DNA from: Druceiella hillmani | Lineage: Eukaryota > Arthropoda > Insecta > Lepidoptera > Hepialidae | DNA length: 64,000 bases | Reading direction: 5' to 3' | NCBI GenBank assembly: GCA_039881145.1 | Contig: JAYKKI010000052.1 | Span: 12,837,001-12,901,000, forward strand | In this document: one piece after another, positions 33,991 to 46,600 of the stretch | How the letters are laid out: each line of letters starts with the position of its first letter | Position numbering within the stretch: the first letter of the stretch is position 1 | Made by a program: the position numbers and the translations under genes | Notes under the pieces: generated by a model | Told to the model about the DNA's origin: nothing | Seen by the model: only the letters and a program-made list of their open reading frames with translations | Database searches by the model: none

Positions 33991-34050
33991 TGTATTATTC
34001 TGTTCTCTCAAATTAGGTGTTGTATTATTCTGTTCTCTCAAATTAGGTAC
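33991..34050. repeat. Exact 30-bp tandem duplication
   Basis: 'tgtattattctgttctctca' plus 'aattaggt' occurs at 33991 and 34021. Units are identical apart from the last two bases. Confidence 0.97.
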
Positions 34051-34506
34051 TGTTTGTACTTCTGTATTTTATTATTTCCGCCACGTTTGCTGTTACCGAG
34101 ATAATGAAAACCTATGTCAATTTCAATAAAAATTTCACAGCAGGACCCACGCATTATAAAGAAAGCACGCACTCACAAACGAAAGCATTGCAAGTTCTAG
34201 TTTAAACTATAAGAAATTCATAACAACTAATTACTTGATCAAATAATGATAATAATGCACTGTTAGTTTTTAAAACGTATTCTTCTTAAATTACTGCTAA
34301 GCTAGCAAAATAGTCCGATGGCGACATCAGAACAACGTTGACCAACTTGCGTAAAATGCGAAGAAAAGGAACCCAAAAAATGGTTCCCGAGTCAGATAAA
34401 GGATTACCAACGGGAAACGTGAATCAAAATGTGCATCTCCATAATTAAACTAGGATAAAAATGAAATAATTCTTGTTGAGCTGTCATATGTTATAAATAA
34501 TGGATC

Positions 34507-34546
34507 CGATACAACAAAATTAACATTTCGTTATTTTGTTGTATCG
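34507..34546. repeat. 16-bp imperfect hairpin
   Basis: 'cgatacaacaaaat' at 34507 pairs with 'attttgttgtatcg' ending at 34546, with an 11-12 base loop. It lies in sequence found only in unit 1. Confidence 0.85.
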
Positions 34547-34679
34547 TTATATCGGATATACCGCGAAATAAACATTTATATCTTATTCACACAAATGATT
34601 TTGTGCATCAAACTTAGTAGAAGATCTCAATGAACTATATAAATATTCTCAACAAGTTGTAAAAAAATCACTGTAAAGA

Positions 34680-34995
34680 TTGAAATTTCAACGAAAAGGA
34701 TTGACACATTTTTTTTGAGGAAACACGCTTCAAACGTTTTCAGCTTGTCGTACATATTATAAAGCCAAAATATAAAGCCTGCACTCGGTCACAGCGCTTC
34801 GCGTCTAATGTTGATGGGGTTTGTGAAACCGAGCTTGTATTTTGCTATATTATTCTTGTTTACGTGGAATTTATAGCATACGAAGTAGCTTGAATATTTT
34901 CAAGCTAGATTTCTGCCAGAAATATATTGAAGCAATCAAACGTGCTGGTTGCGACGGAATATGGTTCACATTTTTTAAACAATTTTATATTCTTA
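34680..34995 (+). repeat. Sub-repeat S, second position in unit 1
   Basis: It aligns with 47260-47575 in unit 2, and its right part with 58450-58560 in unit 3. In unit 2 the region is open for 70 codons ('RSQRFASNVDGVRETRLVFC'). In unit 1 an extra T in a T-run near 34710 shifts the frame, yet the downstream peptide is otherwise kept. GC-richer 'ggtcacagcgcttcgcgtct' is identical between units 1 and 2. No family is recognised. Confidence 0.6.
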
Positions 34996-35081
34996 AAAGA
35001 ATTGAAACATTTTTTGATAAAAAATAAGTAGATTTCTATAAAGTTGCAATTATTAAGTTTTTAACCATTATTTTACCTTAA

Positions 35082-35320
35082 CGTGTCGACTCCCTGGTGC
35101 GTTGAGTCGATGACATGGTCACGGCCTTCGACCCACGGCTGCTCATCAAGCTGAAATCGAATTATGTTTTTTCTCGAGTAGTTAAATGTCACGGACTAGT
35201 AATGAAGAACTACACCTTTGGTGTGAAAATGGTAGGAGATTATAGGTATTACTTTCAAAGATATGAGCGTTAGGTGAGGTCTATACCCTGGAGTGAGATT
35301 GAGACAGGCTGCTGACGATG
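35082..35320 (+). mobile_element. tRNA-derived SINE (SINE-2), unit 1, B box deleted
   Basis: The head 'cgtgtcgactccctggtgcg' is followed by a body and an end reading 'tataccctggagtgagattg' then 'acaggctgctgacgatga'. This matches, with changes, the usual end of lepidopteran SINEs ('cccagcagtgggacgtatacaggctgatgatgatg'). Compared with units 2 and 3, a 31-bp piece with the B box is missing between two 'ttcgac' direct repeats. The deletion is therefore explained by repeat-mediated loss. Confidence 0.8.
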
Positions 35321-35619
35321 ATTTAGCTCACGTATAAGATTCTCTTCACGGTAAAATATTCAAGTAAAGTTAAACATAGAGAAAGTTCAGAAGAATTTAA
35401 AATCCTATTATATATCAAAATAAAGAAAATCGGTCAATTTTGTTTCGGAACAAACTAGATTCGGGTATTTACCTTAAGATCCTTGATGTAAGTTAACCGT
35501 GATAGTTCTAACTATATATTAAAAAACATTTAGAATTCTCCAAATTGTTCAAATCTACGGTTAAAACATTAAACAGTTACCCTTTATAAGTCATTCTTAA
35601 AATTTATTTTGGAAACGGC

Positions 35620-38600
35620 GCTTAATAATGAAAAAAGTGAACCTTACTAAAACCTTAAAAATCAAATTCAGTGATAATCCGCTCACTGAAATCCACAAAA
35701 ACAACATTTTACCCTCCCATTTTTCATAATGCCATTTTTACTTGCTTAAGGGCGTATGTTAATTGCGTTATAGAAATTGATATGTTGCAAATCATATACA
35801 TTTAGTGTTTCATAAATTGACTGGTTATACTATTAATTCTGTTAAAAATTAAAAAAATAACAACCTGTAATCTTAACCTGTTACATTTAAATCAAATAAA
35901 AATGGCTATAATATACAGCTTATTTGTCGAGCGTCTGCAACGCGGTGTTAGCCAATAAGTGTAACAAAATTAATACCAATAGTAGTAGAATCCATATTAG
36001 CAATAGCACTTTGAAACTTTGTAATCCATTGAATAACTGTAGCACTCATGACGAGTCGCGAGGTTGTTATATCTTATTTCGGTAATATTAATATAATTGT
36101 GCCGTGTTAATTTTATACTACTTGTATACGGGTTAGTGTTGTACAACACTTTAAAAAAATGCAAAAAATACTTTCAAACTGTTAATTTGATGTCACTAAT
36201 CTGTATGTGCAAAATAGGTTAACGTATAATTGGCTGGTTCTCACAAGAAGCTATTGTTCCTTTGTATTCATACTAACTTATAAAGAAGCAAATGTGTATT
36301 TTTACTTTATGTATTTAGATGTTGCTAATTAGAAACAGTCAAGTTAATATTATTAATGCCAACAAAATAAGACGGTTGTAATTTTAATGTTTTACTCCAT
36401 TTGAGTTCAAAATGGTTATTATCTTTCTTATAGTTAACATACCGAAAGTTAACTTTGTTTAAAATATTACGTGCAAAGACTTGAGTAAAAAATTACTGAA
36501 ACGATTAACATGAATTTTAGACAATAATCCAGATTATAGTACATATATTATATATAATCATAGTAACCTATATTATAGACAGTAATAAAATATATCATAG
36601 ATAGTAAACCATGATTTTGCTTCCCGATAATATATTAAAGACTTTCGATATTATGATAATGTTGGTATTTCATTCCATGAAGTACGTCCACGTACTTTTA
36701 TTTGTTTAGCCTACCGTACCAAAAATGTGGCGTATCTCATTCTTTATACCAAATGCAGGTTAAATATGCAAACAAATGCAGAGGTATCTAGAAATCTTCC
36801 GGTATGAAAGCATATGACTATTTTAATCTTTTATATTTTTATTATATTTCATTGGAGGCCATCTAAAGCACAGTAGCAAAACCAAATGCAATACAATGTT
36901 TGATGGAGTAATAAAACACTTGACATGATATATATGTCATATATCTTCATATACAAAAACTATTTTTAAAAAATTGAAATTAAAGAATAATGTAAACTGA
37001 GAAAAAATGGCTAGCATTGATATGGTACGATTAGGAAAAGTAGAATGATTAGATTAAATAGGGTGGACGTATGGATTACGAGGGAATTGAATTTTTTGAC
37101 GATCTTGATAAACATTTGCAGGTAATGAATATATGGTGTCAGAATTCAGTTGAATCCCAACTTCTGTAGTTTGAACAAAGAATTTTTTTCACAGATCGCA
37201 ATTGTGTGTTAGGGTACAAGAGATTAATTTTTTGACGATTGTAGAATCCTACCCAAAAGTTGTGGAAAAATTATGATTGTTCTATTGTCCCATTCCTAAT
37301 AACTTCAAGTCTCATTAAATATTTAATGCATTAAGAAGTATATATTAGTGATGACTTATGATAAATAAAGTAATTTCATTTGTAACATTCGATATGCAAG
37401 CCTGACTCGCACTTGACCTACTTTGAAGCTGTAGCAAGATTTATTTATCATACTGAATTTTTAAGTGTATTATTATTGTTAATATACACAAAATAGAAGT
37501 TGGACACAATATCGAATGACATGTTAGCGTTTGGACGAATAACATATTGCTATCATATAGCGTCGACTTCTTCTCGAGAGGATAAGACGTAATTATGTTG
37601 CGGCAGACTTTTGTAAATGACAGTTGTTGATTTCGTAAAATTGTAAGCGCTTTCTAAAATCATCAGAGAAAATTCAGTGTACCAATAATCACTGCATCAA
37701 TGCATCTAGTTTATATAAGAGGAGCAGGTATTGCCCTATTGATAAGTCACATCTTTTTGTTATATATGATGGTAATACGGGAGTTAAGTTCTAGTTCCTA
37801 TTGTTATTAATTTACTTCTTACACATTTTTGTTAAAATGTTAAAACGTTGCTTTAGAACTAACTGACACTTCAATTGAATTTAAAAATTATTGATGATGG
37901 GGTGTCATTATATATTTGTAAGTAAACTTCTACACGACGGGAAAAAGGTGATAGAGAACTACCTAATATTTACATATTGCTGCAACATTTGGTTTACTGT
38001 TAACTTCTGTGGTCGAATACCAATGCTTTTTTGCTACAAAAATTGTGCATATATAATATATAATTCTATTTCTATAAAGAGCATCTATTCAGACAGAGGC
38101 ACAAGCAGTTAATCTTAACCATTTTAATCTTTATTTTCTTTAGTGAATCTTAACTTTCTCGATCAAGAAGTTTCAGAAAACAAAAATGCTCATGGTGTAC
38201 ATAGAAATTTTTATAGTATTTCACAGCTACATCAGTTTATATACGTGTTGCATGTATATAATTTGTTTAGTAGTTGTTTCGTGTTGCTTATACACAATTT
38301 TTTTTCTAGTTATTACGTGATATACATACACACAAACAAGTAGGAAAACCTAAACACATTCTAATCCTTAAAGGTGTAGCTCATATATTTTCGTTGTTTT
38401 TTTGTATATATTTAATCTGAATTAATAGATAATATACATTGTTTTTATTTATGCTTTTGTATAATGGAAGCGAAAAAAGTGACCACGTGTCCAGTGAGCT
38501 AGGTATCATTGAATGGGAAATCATCGGATGTAAAATGAAAGTAAAGTTTCATTTATTATCCTATTTATTATTAAATTCCATTTTAGGAAAATTAAGCTAT

Positions 38601-38890
38601 AAGATAATGTCATTTTAAAAAATCTGCAAATATTTTAAATACTAACATTTATTTCATCATACTAAGTTATTATTTCAATATGTTTATATCAAATTTTTAA
38701 GAGATTTAGGCAATTACGGAGCTCTACTTTATATGTGATTTGTTATGTACTGTTTTTTTAATATATAGATGTTCACCACAATTCATGTATATTATTTCAT
38801 TTATTATCCTTGTTCCAATCTAAGCGATAGTCCTTCTAATATAATACAAATAAAATGTTGTATGTTTATTTTTTCTTTTGTCTTTTTTCA
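35620..38890. other. 3.3-kb stretch present only in macro-unit 1
   Basis: In units 2 and 3 the sequence ending 'attttggaaacgg' runs directly into 'cgttcacttgatac' and the TA tract, whereas unit 1 has 3.3 kb in between. It includes a 'gcctgactcgcacttgacct' retroelement-tail fragment near 37400 and the second copy (37490-37900) of the dispersed repeat at 21.0-21.9 kb. No transposase, long terminal repeats or clean target-site duplication were spotted. Either this is an insertion into unit 1 or units 2-3 lost it. Confidence 0.65.
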
Positions 38891-38910
38891 ATGTTTAAAT
38901 TATATAAAAT

Positions 38911-38920
38911 TATATATATA

Positions 38921-38970
<50 letters not shown>
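38911..38970. repeat. (TA)n tract, unit 1
   Basis: It has the same position in the unit as the tracts at 48290-48360 and 59243-59350, each followed by 'cg.gtt..cgtgaa.ct.aat'. Lengths differ (about 60, 70 and 108 bp), as expected of a fast-changing microsatellite. Confidence 0.95.
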
Positions 38971-38972
<2 letters not shown>

Positions 38973-40044
38973 ACGTGTTTACGTGAAGCTGAATGACTTG
39001 CTATTATTACAATATTTATAAGTTGTGGAATATGTGTCATTTAACATGACAAAGTCATGTGATAATAAATGCATAGCATATGATTCCAGACTATTATATC
39101 ACATAAATCGCCCTGCACCAAAAAAAGTCTGCGAAATTATATTCAAAATAATACTTATGTCGTAATTACATAACGAACGTGACCGAAATCCGTCTAAATT
39201 TCTTTGAGAAAAATTTATAATTTGTAAGGTTACCGATCTGTAGCAATATTTGTAAAGCAAATTGGACAAACATTTCTAGATTGCGGCCTGTCTTTTGCTT
39301 AAGCTGTCAAAACTATCGGAGATATATCAAAATGTATGGCAAGAGTTATAAATTTTGCATGGCTTGACATAAATAAAACGCTAGAGTGAACATTTTTCTT
39401 TCTTTTTTACTTATAATAAACTATCGTATTTTTTAAAAATTCTTCAGTGTGGTGAGGAAATTTAAAAATTATTGTGTGAATATTTTTAAATTAATAAGTG
39501 CGATATTATTATGAAATCATAAGTATTTATACTTTCAGGAATTATTCATTATACGTAAAATAAATCTCACACAGTATTTAATTTCATTTAATAATTTAAA
39601 AGGAAATGGATACCTCATGTTAAAAATTGTAGAGACAAATAAGTGGGCATCAGCCAATGCATATATTTTAAATAAATATAACTAGAAAACTTGACTCTAA
39701 TTTTAACTTTTATAACATCCATATTAATAAATATTTCAAACAAGTTTCAATTAAAAAAATACATAGATGAGGTCCCAAGCAAAAGCTAATACGTAATATA
39801 ACTAATTAGTTGTAAAACCCACTTAAAGTTTGCGCATTTCGTTATCATATTCAAATAATTTCATTATCTAACTTGAACTACCCAATAATAAATTGGAAAA
39901 ATATTTATTATGACATATTTAATTTATTTATTTTTTAATAATTGAATGATATGAATTGATCGTGTGAATAACATTTTATTAATATAAATATAAAACATTT
40001 ACTCTATCTTATATTACACAACCCACCGACAACCGACGACGTTC

Positions 40045-40265
40045 TCCCTTAACAGAATCATGCTCCGCTGAGTCGAATTCGCGGTCTGCTCTCACTAGCG
40101 GAGATGGGTGAAAGAACTCATATCTTGAGTAGTGGCTTGAGATAAGGACTGCATCAGCGGTGCACCTACCTTCGTCCTGTCTCTTTCTTCAAATGTGATG
40201 CAACCTTGGAGCTTGTTTTATGGTGGCTACCTATTCGAGCAATATAGGAGCGACGTTCTATATTG
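40045..40265 (+). repeat. Block E, unit 1
   Basis: It carries the same signature strings as the 23960 copy and is nearly identical to the copies at 49410 and 60450. The block has internal inverted pairs ('ctccgct' and 'agcggag') and is the most GC-rich part of the unit end. Confidence 0.85.
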
Positions 40266-40463
40266 GAAGTGGTCATGATAGCTTGTATGCTTATTTGATT
40301 TACATACATAGATTTTTTTCATACTTCTGTAATTTTCATACGAAATGATTTAGTTATTTAATTTTAATAACACTATAATTTTTTTACATTTCCATAATTT
40401 ATGCTTTTGTAATAAATATAGGTGAACACCATTTACATAAAGAGTTTAAAATCTAGCAAAAAC

Positions 40464-40613
40464 ATGAATGGCGAAAACGTCAAAAGGAAAACGATGCTTA
40501 TACTTAAACTTTGTTCTGTTAGCTGGGATTCATACATTTCTGAAGCTGACATTTCGGAGGTTGATATTGAATTAGATCTTTATCTGTCTATTTATAATAA
40601 CCCCATAATATAA
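40464..40613 (+). CDS. Short conserved open frame, unit 1 copy (45-50 codons)
   Basis: The frame starts MNGENVKRKT and continues 'LKLCSVSWDSYISEADISEV' to 'DIELDLYLSIYNNPII'. It is also open upstream to 40422. The corresponding frames are 49815-49952 (MNGENSKRKT..., ending LSIYS) and 61003-61140 (start changed to TTG). The acidic 'ISEADISEVDIELD' part is identical but for one residue in all three. The flanking DNA is also well conserved, so selection is not shown. No known family is recognised. It may be one exon or a fragment of an element protein. Confidence 0.2.
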   Translation: MNGENVKRKTMLILKLCSVSWDSYISEADISEVDIELDLYLSIYNNPII

Positions 40614-40864
40614 AGATAATTCTTTTAGTTTGAATTCAATAAGATATTCTCTAAATATCTTCCCGTTTTACCGGTATTTATACAGTTTTATGTTTTTACC
40701 GATAAATTTTCCATTCCGAATAACCGATTGGCATAAATAGAAACAAACAATGAACTTTTAACATAAGCATTTCATTTTAATCAAGAGAAAGGTACGGAAA
40801 GTAAGGGGACTGAGGAGTAAATGAAATTGTTTTCAATTAAGCGGTTTTTTTTTAAATTGAATAA

Positions 40865-40975
40865 TAGTGAATATATTTGGCGGTAATTTTGTAGAAATTC
40901 ATTCATTCAAAGAAATTAAAGAAAGTAGAAATAATACTAAATCACGTAGTTTCATTTAATTGTGAAAAATAGTAA
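40865..40975. mobile_element. MITE-A fragment left of palindrome 2
   Basis: 'atatttggcggtaattttgt' then 'aaagaaattaaagaaagtag' and 'aatcacgtagtttcatttaa' join MITE-A end and arm pieces out of the normal order, so the element is internally rearranged. A near-identical fragment lies at 61415-61515 before palindrome 4. It is absent before palindrome 3. Confidence 0.8.
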
Positions 40976-41094
40976 AATCGGGAAATTTCGCCGAAGTAAT
41001 GTTATATTTTTAATATACCAAAAATTGTTCTTAAGAAATAAAAATGGTAATACAAATTTAAAGCAATACATAATATTTTCTTTAGAAGTGGTTA

Positions 41095-43525
41095 CAAAAT
41101 ATAGTCAACACTGATTTTTTATATGTAGCCACTGCCTACATAAATTAAAAACATATTGCTAACTGACATTGACATTCCATCTGCGTTGTCAAAATGAATG
41201 CCATTCATTCTTATCAACTTTTACGTTACGTTTTTCGACAACCCTATTGAGCCTGGGTGTTTAATGGATTGATACGTTACATCTGTCTGTGAGTAATAAA
41301 ATAGGACGTAATTAACTATTTTCATCTCGTTATTCAAAGATTTCCGTAGAAAAATCATTTATAAACTATTTTGAATGTTACCTGGCTTTCCATAGAAATA
41401 TACAAGGTTTCCCTTTCGTCTTGTTGACGATTAGGATAAAACTGTGCAGGGCGTTATTTCTTCGTTACTTCTATGTAGTCCTGTAGTCTTTTACGGCTTG
41501 ATTTCACCACTATATGGACTCTTATCGGCTTCCTGTATTCATTTATCGTTTTCGGTTTCTAAATCCTGGTTGCGAAATGTTAAATTTTAAAATAACATGC
41601 TTTGTTGGTCATGTCTCCTCTCGCTCTAAGTTTTAGACCATAACAATTATATTTAATTAATTTATTACATGTATTTATGATATACACATCAAATGCGCTT
41701 GGTGCAAGTGCACTTTAAAGTTGTTTATGTTCATTTTCATCATAATAACATAAATAATTACGCCTGCCCTCTATCCGTGTTCCTTCAAGTTTTTAATACT
41801 TAATAATATACAGATTAAGATAATATCTTTTTAGTATATTATTTGTCCTGACTAATCACAAAAGGGTTTAATTTCTTTTTGAAAAACAAATATAAGTGCG
41901 GAGTTTTGAAAAAAGCGTAATGCAGTCAGCTAAGCGTTATTAAATCGAAGGTAATGAAATTACATTTACAGACTGCAGACTCGAAAGGCCGAGTGTAAGA
42001 CGTTGTGTTCTCCGTATGCCACGAGTGTAGTGGTGCTCTTAGTTTGTCTATCCGTCAGCGTATTCTAGCTAAAGATAAGCTTCTTCTCTAAAATTAAATA
42101 TAACGCTCATATTATTCGAAGACGTTTTACAAAATTTACGTTATCATACATTAAGGAAAGATATGATAACACACATATGTATATTGATAAGATAATAAAA
42201 GGTACTACTTTACATCAACAATTTTCGAAGTGAAACTAGCATAAAGAAAAGTATATCGACACGAGTGTGGTCAAATTATTGTAAATTAAGATATTTTTTT
42301 AAACATTTATATTCTAATTCTTAAAAAGAAGAGAGAAATTATAAAAACCATCACAAAAGGAGAGTTTTTCCTTTTTAAAGTAGTCAAGTACGTATATATG
42401 CAGAGCACAGACAGATAAAATGCTAAAATTTGATTCAATTTACATAGATTCTAATATAGATGATATAGGACGAAAAGCATGAAAAATATTTTTCCTTAAT
42501 TCATGGTAATGTAAATTTTATGAAAGCTCCGTGAATAATATGAGCGTGATATCTATTTTTACAGAAGAAGCTCATTTAAAGCGAGGGCACGCTGACGGAT
42601 ACACAAACTACGAGCACCAATACTCTCATGGAATATGAAGAACACAACGTCTTAAGCTCTCCCTTCGAGCCTGTAATCTGTGAATTTCATTTCATTAAAT
42701 TCGATTTGATAACGCTTATATGACTACGTTATGCTTTTTTACACTTTCGCACTTACATTTGTTTCCATAAAAAATTAAACCATTTTGTCATTGATTATTA
42801 CGAATAATATCCTAAAAAGACACTATTTTAATCTGTAAATTAACAAGAATTTAAAACTTGTAGGAACACGGATGGAAATGTAAATTAAATTCTTGATGAA
42901 AATTAACGGAAACAACTTTGAAGTGCAATTGCACTAAGCGCGTTTGATGTGTATACAATAAACACTGGTAATAATATAATGAAATGTAATATTTATGAGG
43001 AAAAACTTATAGCGGGAGGAGACGTGACCCACAAAGCATGTTATTTTAAAATATAAGATTTGGAAACCAGGATTTAGAAATAAAAAAATATAAATATATA
43101 TAGGAAACCGACAAAAGTTCATATAGTGGTGGGATTAAGCGGAAAAAGAATAAAAATGACTATATGGAAGTAACCAAAAATAACTTCCTGTACAGTTTCA
43201 TTTAAATCGTCAATAAGACGAAACTGAAATATTTTATATTTTTAAGAAAAGCTAGGTAATATTTATGATAGTTTATAAATGATATCCGTACGGAAATCTT
43301 TGAATAACAAGATAAAAAAAGTTAATTATATCATATTTTATTATTCATACACAGATGTAACGTAATAATCCAATAAACATCCATACTCAATAGGGTTGTC
43401 GAAAAACGTAACATAAAAGTTGGAAAGAATGAGTGGCATTCATTTTGACAACGCAGAGGGAATGTCAATGTCAGTTAGATATATACTTTTAATTTATTTA
43501 TGTAGTGGCAAAACAATAAAATAAA
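41095..43525. repeat. Palindrome 2: inverted repeat, arms about 1.05 kb
   Basis: The left arm (about 41125-42165) pairs with the right arm (about 42495-43520). Shared strings include 'tagccactgcctacataaat', 'actgacattgacattcc', 'gcgttgtcaaaatgaatgcc', 'acaaccctattgag', 'acatgctttgttggtcatgt' and 'ctcatattattc'. The unpaired centre (about 42170-42490) is the part lost from the left arm relative to palindrome 1, with the junction near 'atatgtatattgataag'. The 62-codon minus frame 42934-43122 is the counterpart of frames in the other arms. Confidence 0.93.
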
Positions 43526-43554
43526 AGACTCGTGTTTAAGAATTATAATAAAGT

Positions 43555-43655
43555 AGATATAATACTATATCACGTAGTTACATTTACTTGTGAATAAAAA
43601 AAAATTAGGTGATAATGAATTTCTACAAAATTAACGCCAAATATGTACACTAAGA
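43555..43655. mobile_element. MITE-A fragment right of palindrome 2
   Basis: It corresponds to the fragments at 27640 and 52848: 'atatcacgtagttacattta' then 'tacaaaattaacgccaaata'. Confidence 0.8.
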
Positions 43656-43659
43656 GTAG

Positions 43660-46600
43660 ATATGTTCTTTATTACAGCTGTAAAATTAAAAGATTGAACT
43701 TACAGATATTAGCAATATGACAAAAGTCGCTAATTAACATTTATTACATCTATTTAAAGAAGTGACTTCAACCTTGAGAAATATAGTAGAAATATTTTTC
43801 ATAATAACATCTTGAATATAATTGATTTGACACTAACATATGTCACGAGTTCACTTTATTTAACATATTCGATACCTCTTCTGAAATAAACTACAAAACA
43901 ACATCACGTAAACTTAACTAAAAAAAAAGAATGTTTCACGAATACTTAAGTTAGCAGGGGCAACGGACCCTAACGTGGATCATGAAACCGGGCTTGCATT
44001 TTGTTAAATTATTCTGTTTTCGTTTACATGGAATTTTATGGAAAATGCAGTAAAGTAGCTTGAATATTTAAGATGGAGGGAGCTGTCGGCAACAGATTCG
44101 AAATATTCAAACGTGTTGGTTACGGCGAAATGTGTTTGCCTTTTTTGAGGCTAACTTTAATGAAGTAGATATTGTTTTAATTGATAATTTCAAATAAATG
44201 CTTAAGTATGATAATTTATCAATATAATTACATTAACAAGTTGATATTGTTAAATATTTAAACACCGTTTAGACTTTTATATTTCATGCGGAAAGTTCAT
44301 ATAGCTGAAAAATTATGCCAATAAAGTCCGTCATATTAAAGTGTTCCGGAGATTTTAATACTCCATTATATATAACAAATAAAAAAGCTCGTAGAAGCCT
44401 GAAAAAGTAGGATTGGATATTCTAGTTCCCATAAAATTGCTTCGCAGTCTGACCGCTATAATTTCATTTCAAAATTATAATCATACGTTAATGTCTAGAA
44501 TATTTTTAAATGTTTCAAACCCATTGCTAAAAAATAAAAGGATTCTATAATGTAAGTCATTTTAAAACTTGATATTTCAAATATGTATCCCAGAAACGAA
44601 AAATGGTGAACAAAATCTCAATGCCATTTTAGAAACACTATCCAATAACATTCTTCGAAGGAATTCGCAAAACCGAAAAAAACCTAAAATTTACTAATCA
44701 AAATCTCCTTCCAGATTTCAGCAGATCTTTGCAGTCTTGTTTGTTTACGATTCGAGGGGTTGTAAACAATTTTGAAAATTAATGTTTCGTAAACGGAGCT
44801 ATAAGAATAAAGATGGCAAATAGAATTTAAACTTTATTTTAAACGTACTTTCTACCCATATTCCACAAAATATAAATAAATTTTCGATCCCACTTCTTAA
44901 TAAGAGAAAGAAACTATATTTCTTTATTTAATGGAAAGAAAACGTAAACCTATGCTCTATTTGTATGGCAAAAAATAACAGTATCGCAATCAAAAGTTTA
45001 TTAATTTATCTCAAGATATCGCTCATAGAATCTTATACAGTGGTATGTGTTTCACAAATTACAGATTGGCGTCAATATGTTGTATCCATAAAATTGAATG
45101 CCTTTAATTGTGCGTACCGTAGTGCGGGAGCTGGCAAACTGCATACGGCATGCTCTGATTAACTGTTAATATGTTCTTAATCCTATTGTAATTAACGATG
45201 AATTATTAACGGTGCTATTATTGCGCATTTGCATTTGTCATCGAGTAGGGCGGACAGTTGTCATTTTAGAATGCTACATCGAAGTTACCTTCTGGCAGGA
45301 TATCCTATTGCATCCAGAGTATTACACTTTTTATGTAATCGATTTTTAAGTGCCATTTATTATGGTTTAATTGTATTAAAAACTCACTGAATCAAATGAA
45401 ATTGCAAATATACAAAAAGGAATTAGATGAAATATATCTCGTAAGTTACAAACATGGAGGACCTACTTAATTAAACTGCACTCTGTATTAACCGCTCGGT
45501 AACCACTCTGCATTTCAAACCAACTTCTTCCAAAAAAACTATATTTAACTTTCATTTAAGACCAAAAAGATCGTCTTCAAACTAAAAGCAGTAAACCTAA
45601 GTAACAAGACAGTTGTAATTTTCCGAACATGAATTAAATAGACTTCTACTTTGTACATGTTTTCCAAACTGTATAATGATAATGTTTTGGACGATAAATA
45701 ACATTTTATTACACTACGTAAAATCGTATCAATTTTGAATAGAATGTTTCGAACAATTACTCGTTAAGTTTACTTAATCATGAATTTTCAACACATAATC
45801 GGGAAATTTATAAATAATTGAAAGTCAAATTTTACGATATGATATAATAAATTGAATAGTTTGCGAAAAATAACTTCCCACAAATACATATAATGTAAAC
45901 GTTTAAAGTAGTCCAGTCGAAAGGAAATAAATCAGAATAGCTTGTAATAATAAAACTAAATGCCTGAAGCAATTTCGAATCTATTACGTATCTGCCATAC
46001 ATCATAAAAACTGTTAATAAATCTTATCCAAAAAACAGCTTCGGTTGTAAATATCGCCATGGTATAAAACGTAATAAATTACGCATTAAATCGAGATAGA
46101 AAGAAATGATACACCATTGCCCGGGACGAATAAGTAAATCGGAAAATATTTCATGTAATGGTCAAGATTATCTAAGTTGGAGCTTTTATTAGATAAAGCC
46201 CTTCGGAAAGTTCTAGCGTATCCGTGTCGGAGATAAAACTCCCATATTATGAAGTTTCATACGACCAAGTTTTATAAAAGACCGTTCCAGTTTTTTTTAT
46301 TATATCATTTTATGATATTTAATTCGGCCATGGGTTGGGTTACTTTTTACAAGAAATCGTGAGAAAATTATCAGCAGGATATTGGTGTGGTGTATAAGTC
46401 AAATTATTGGTCGCAATAAATAGGAACTTTCATTCCATCAATAAGGTGTTTTAAGGTTCCATTCCGCAAAGGAAAAAACACGGAACAATAATAAGATCAC
46501 TAACATTCCTAAATGTCCTTCTGTTATCTATTAGACCTTTGTTATCGTTTGAGGTAGCAATTTGAAATTATCATAGCGATAAAACATATCAACTACATAA

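Noticed and set aside
42934..43122. 62-codon frame (FKITCFVGHVSSR...) repeated in palindromes 1-4
   Set aside because: It lies in recently multiplied DNA. Its mirror copies in the opposite arms of palindromes 2-4 carry stops and changes, so openness is best explained by recent copying, not selection.
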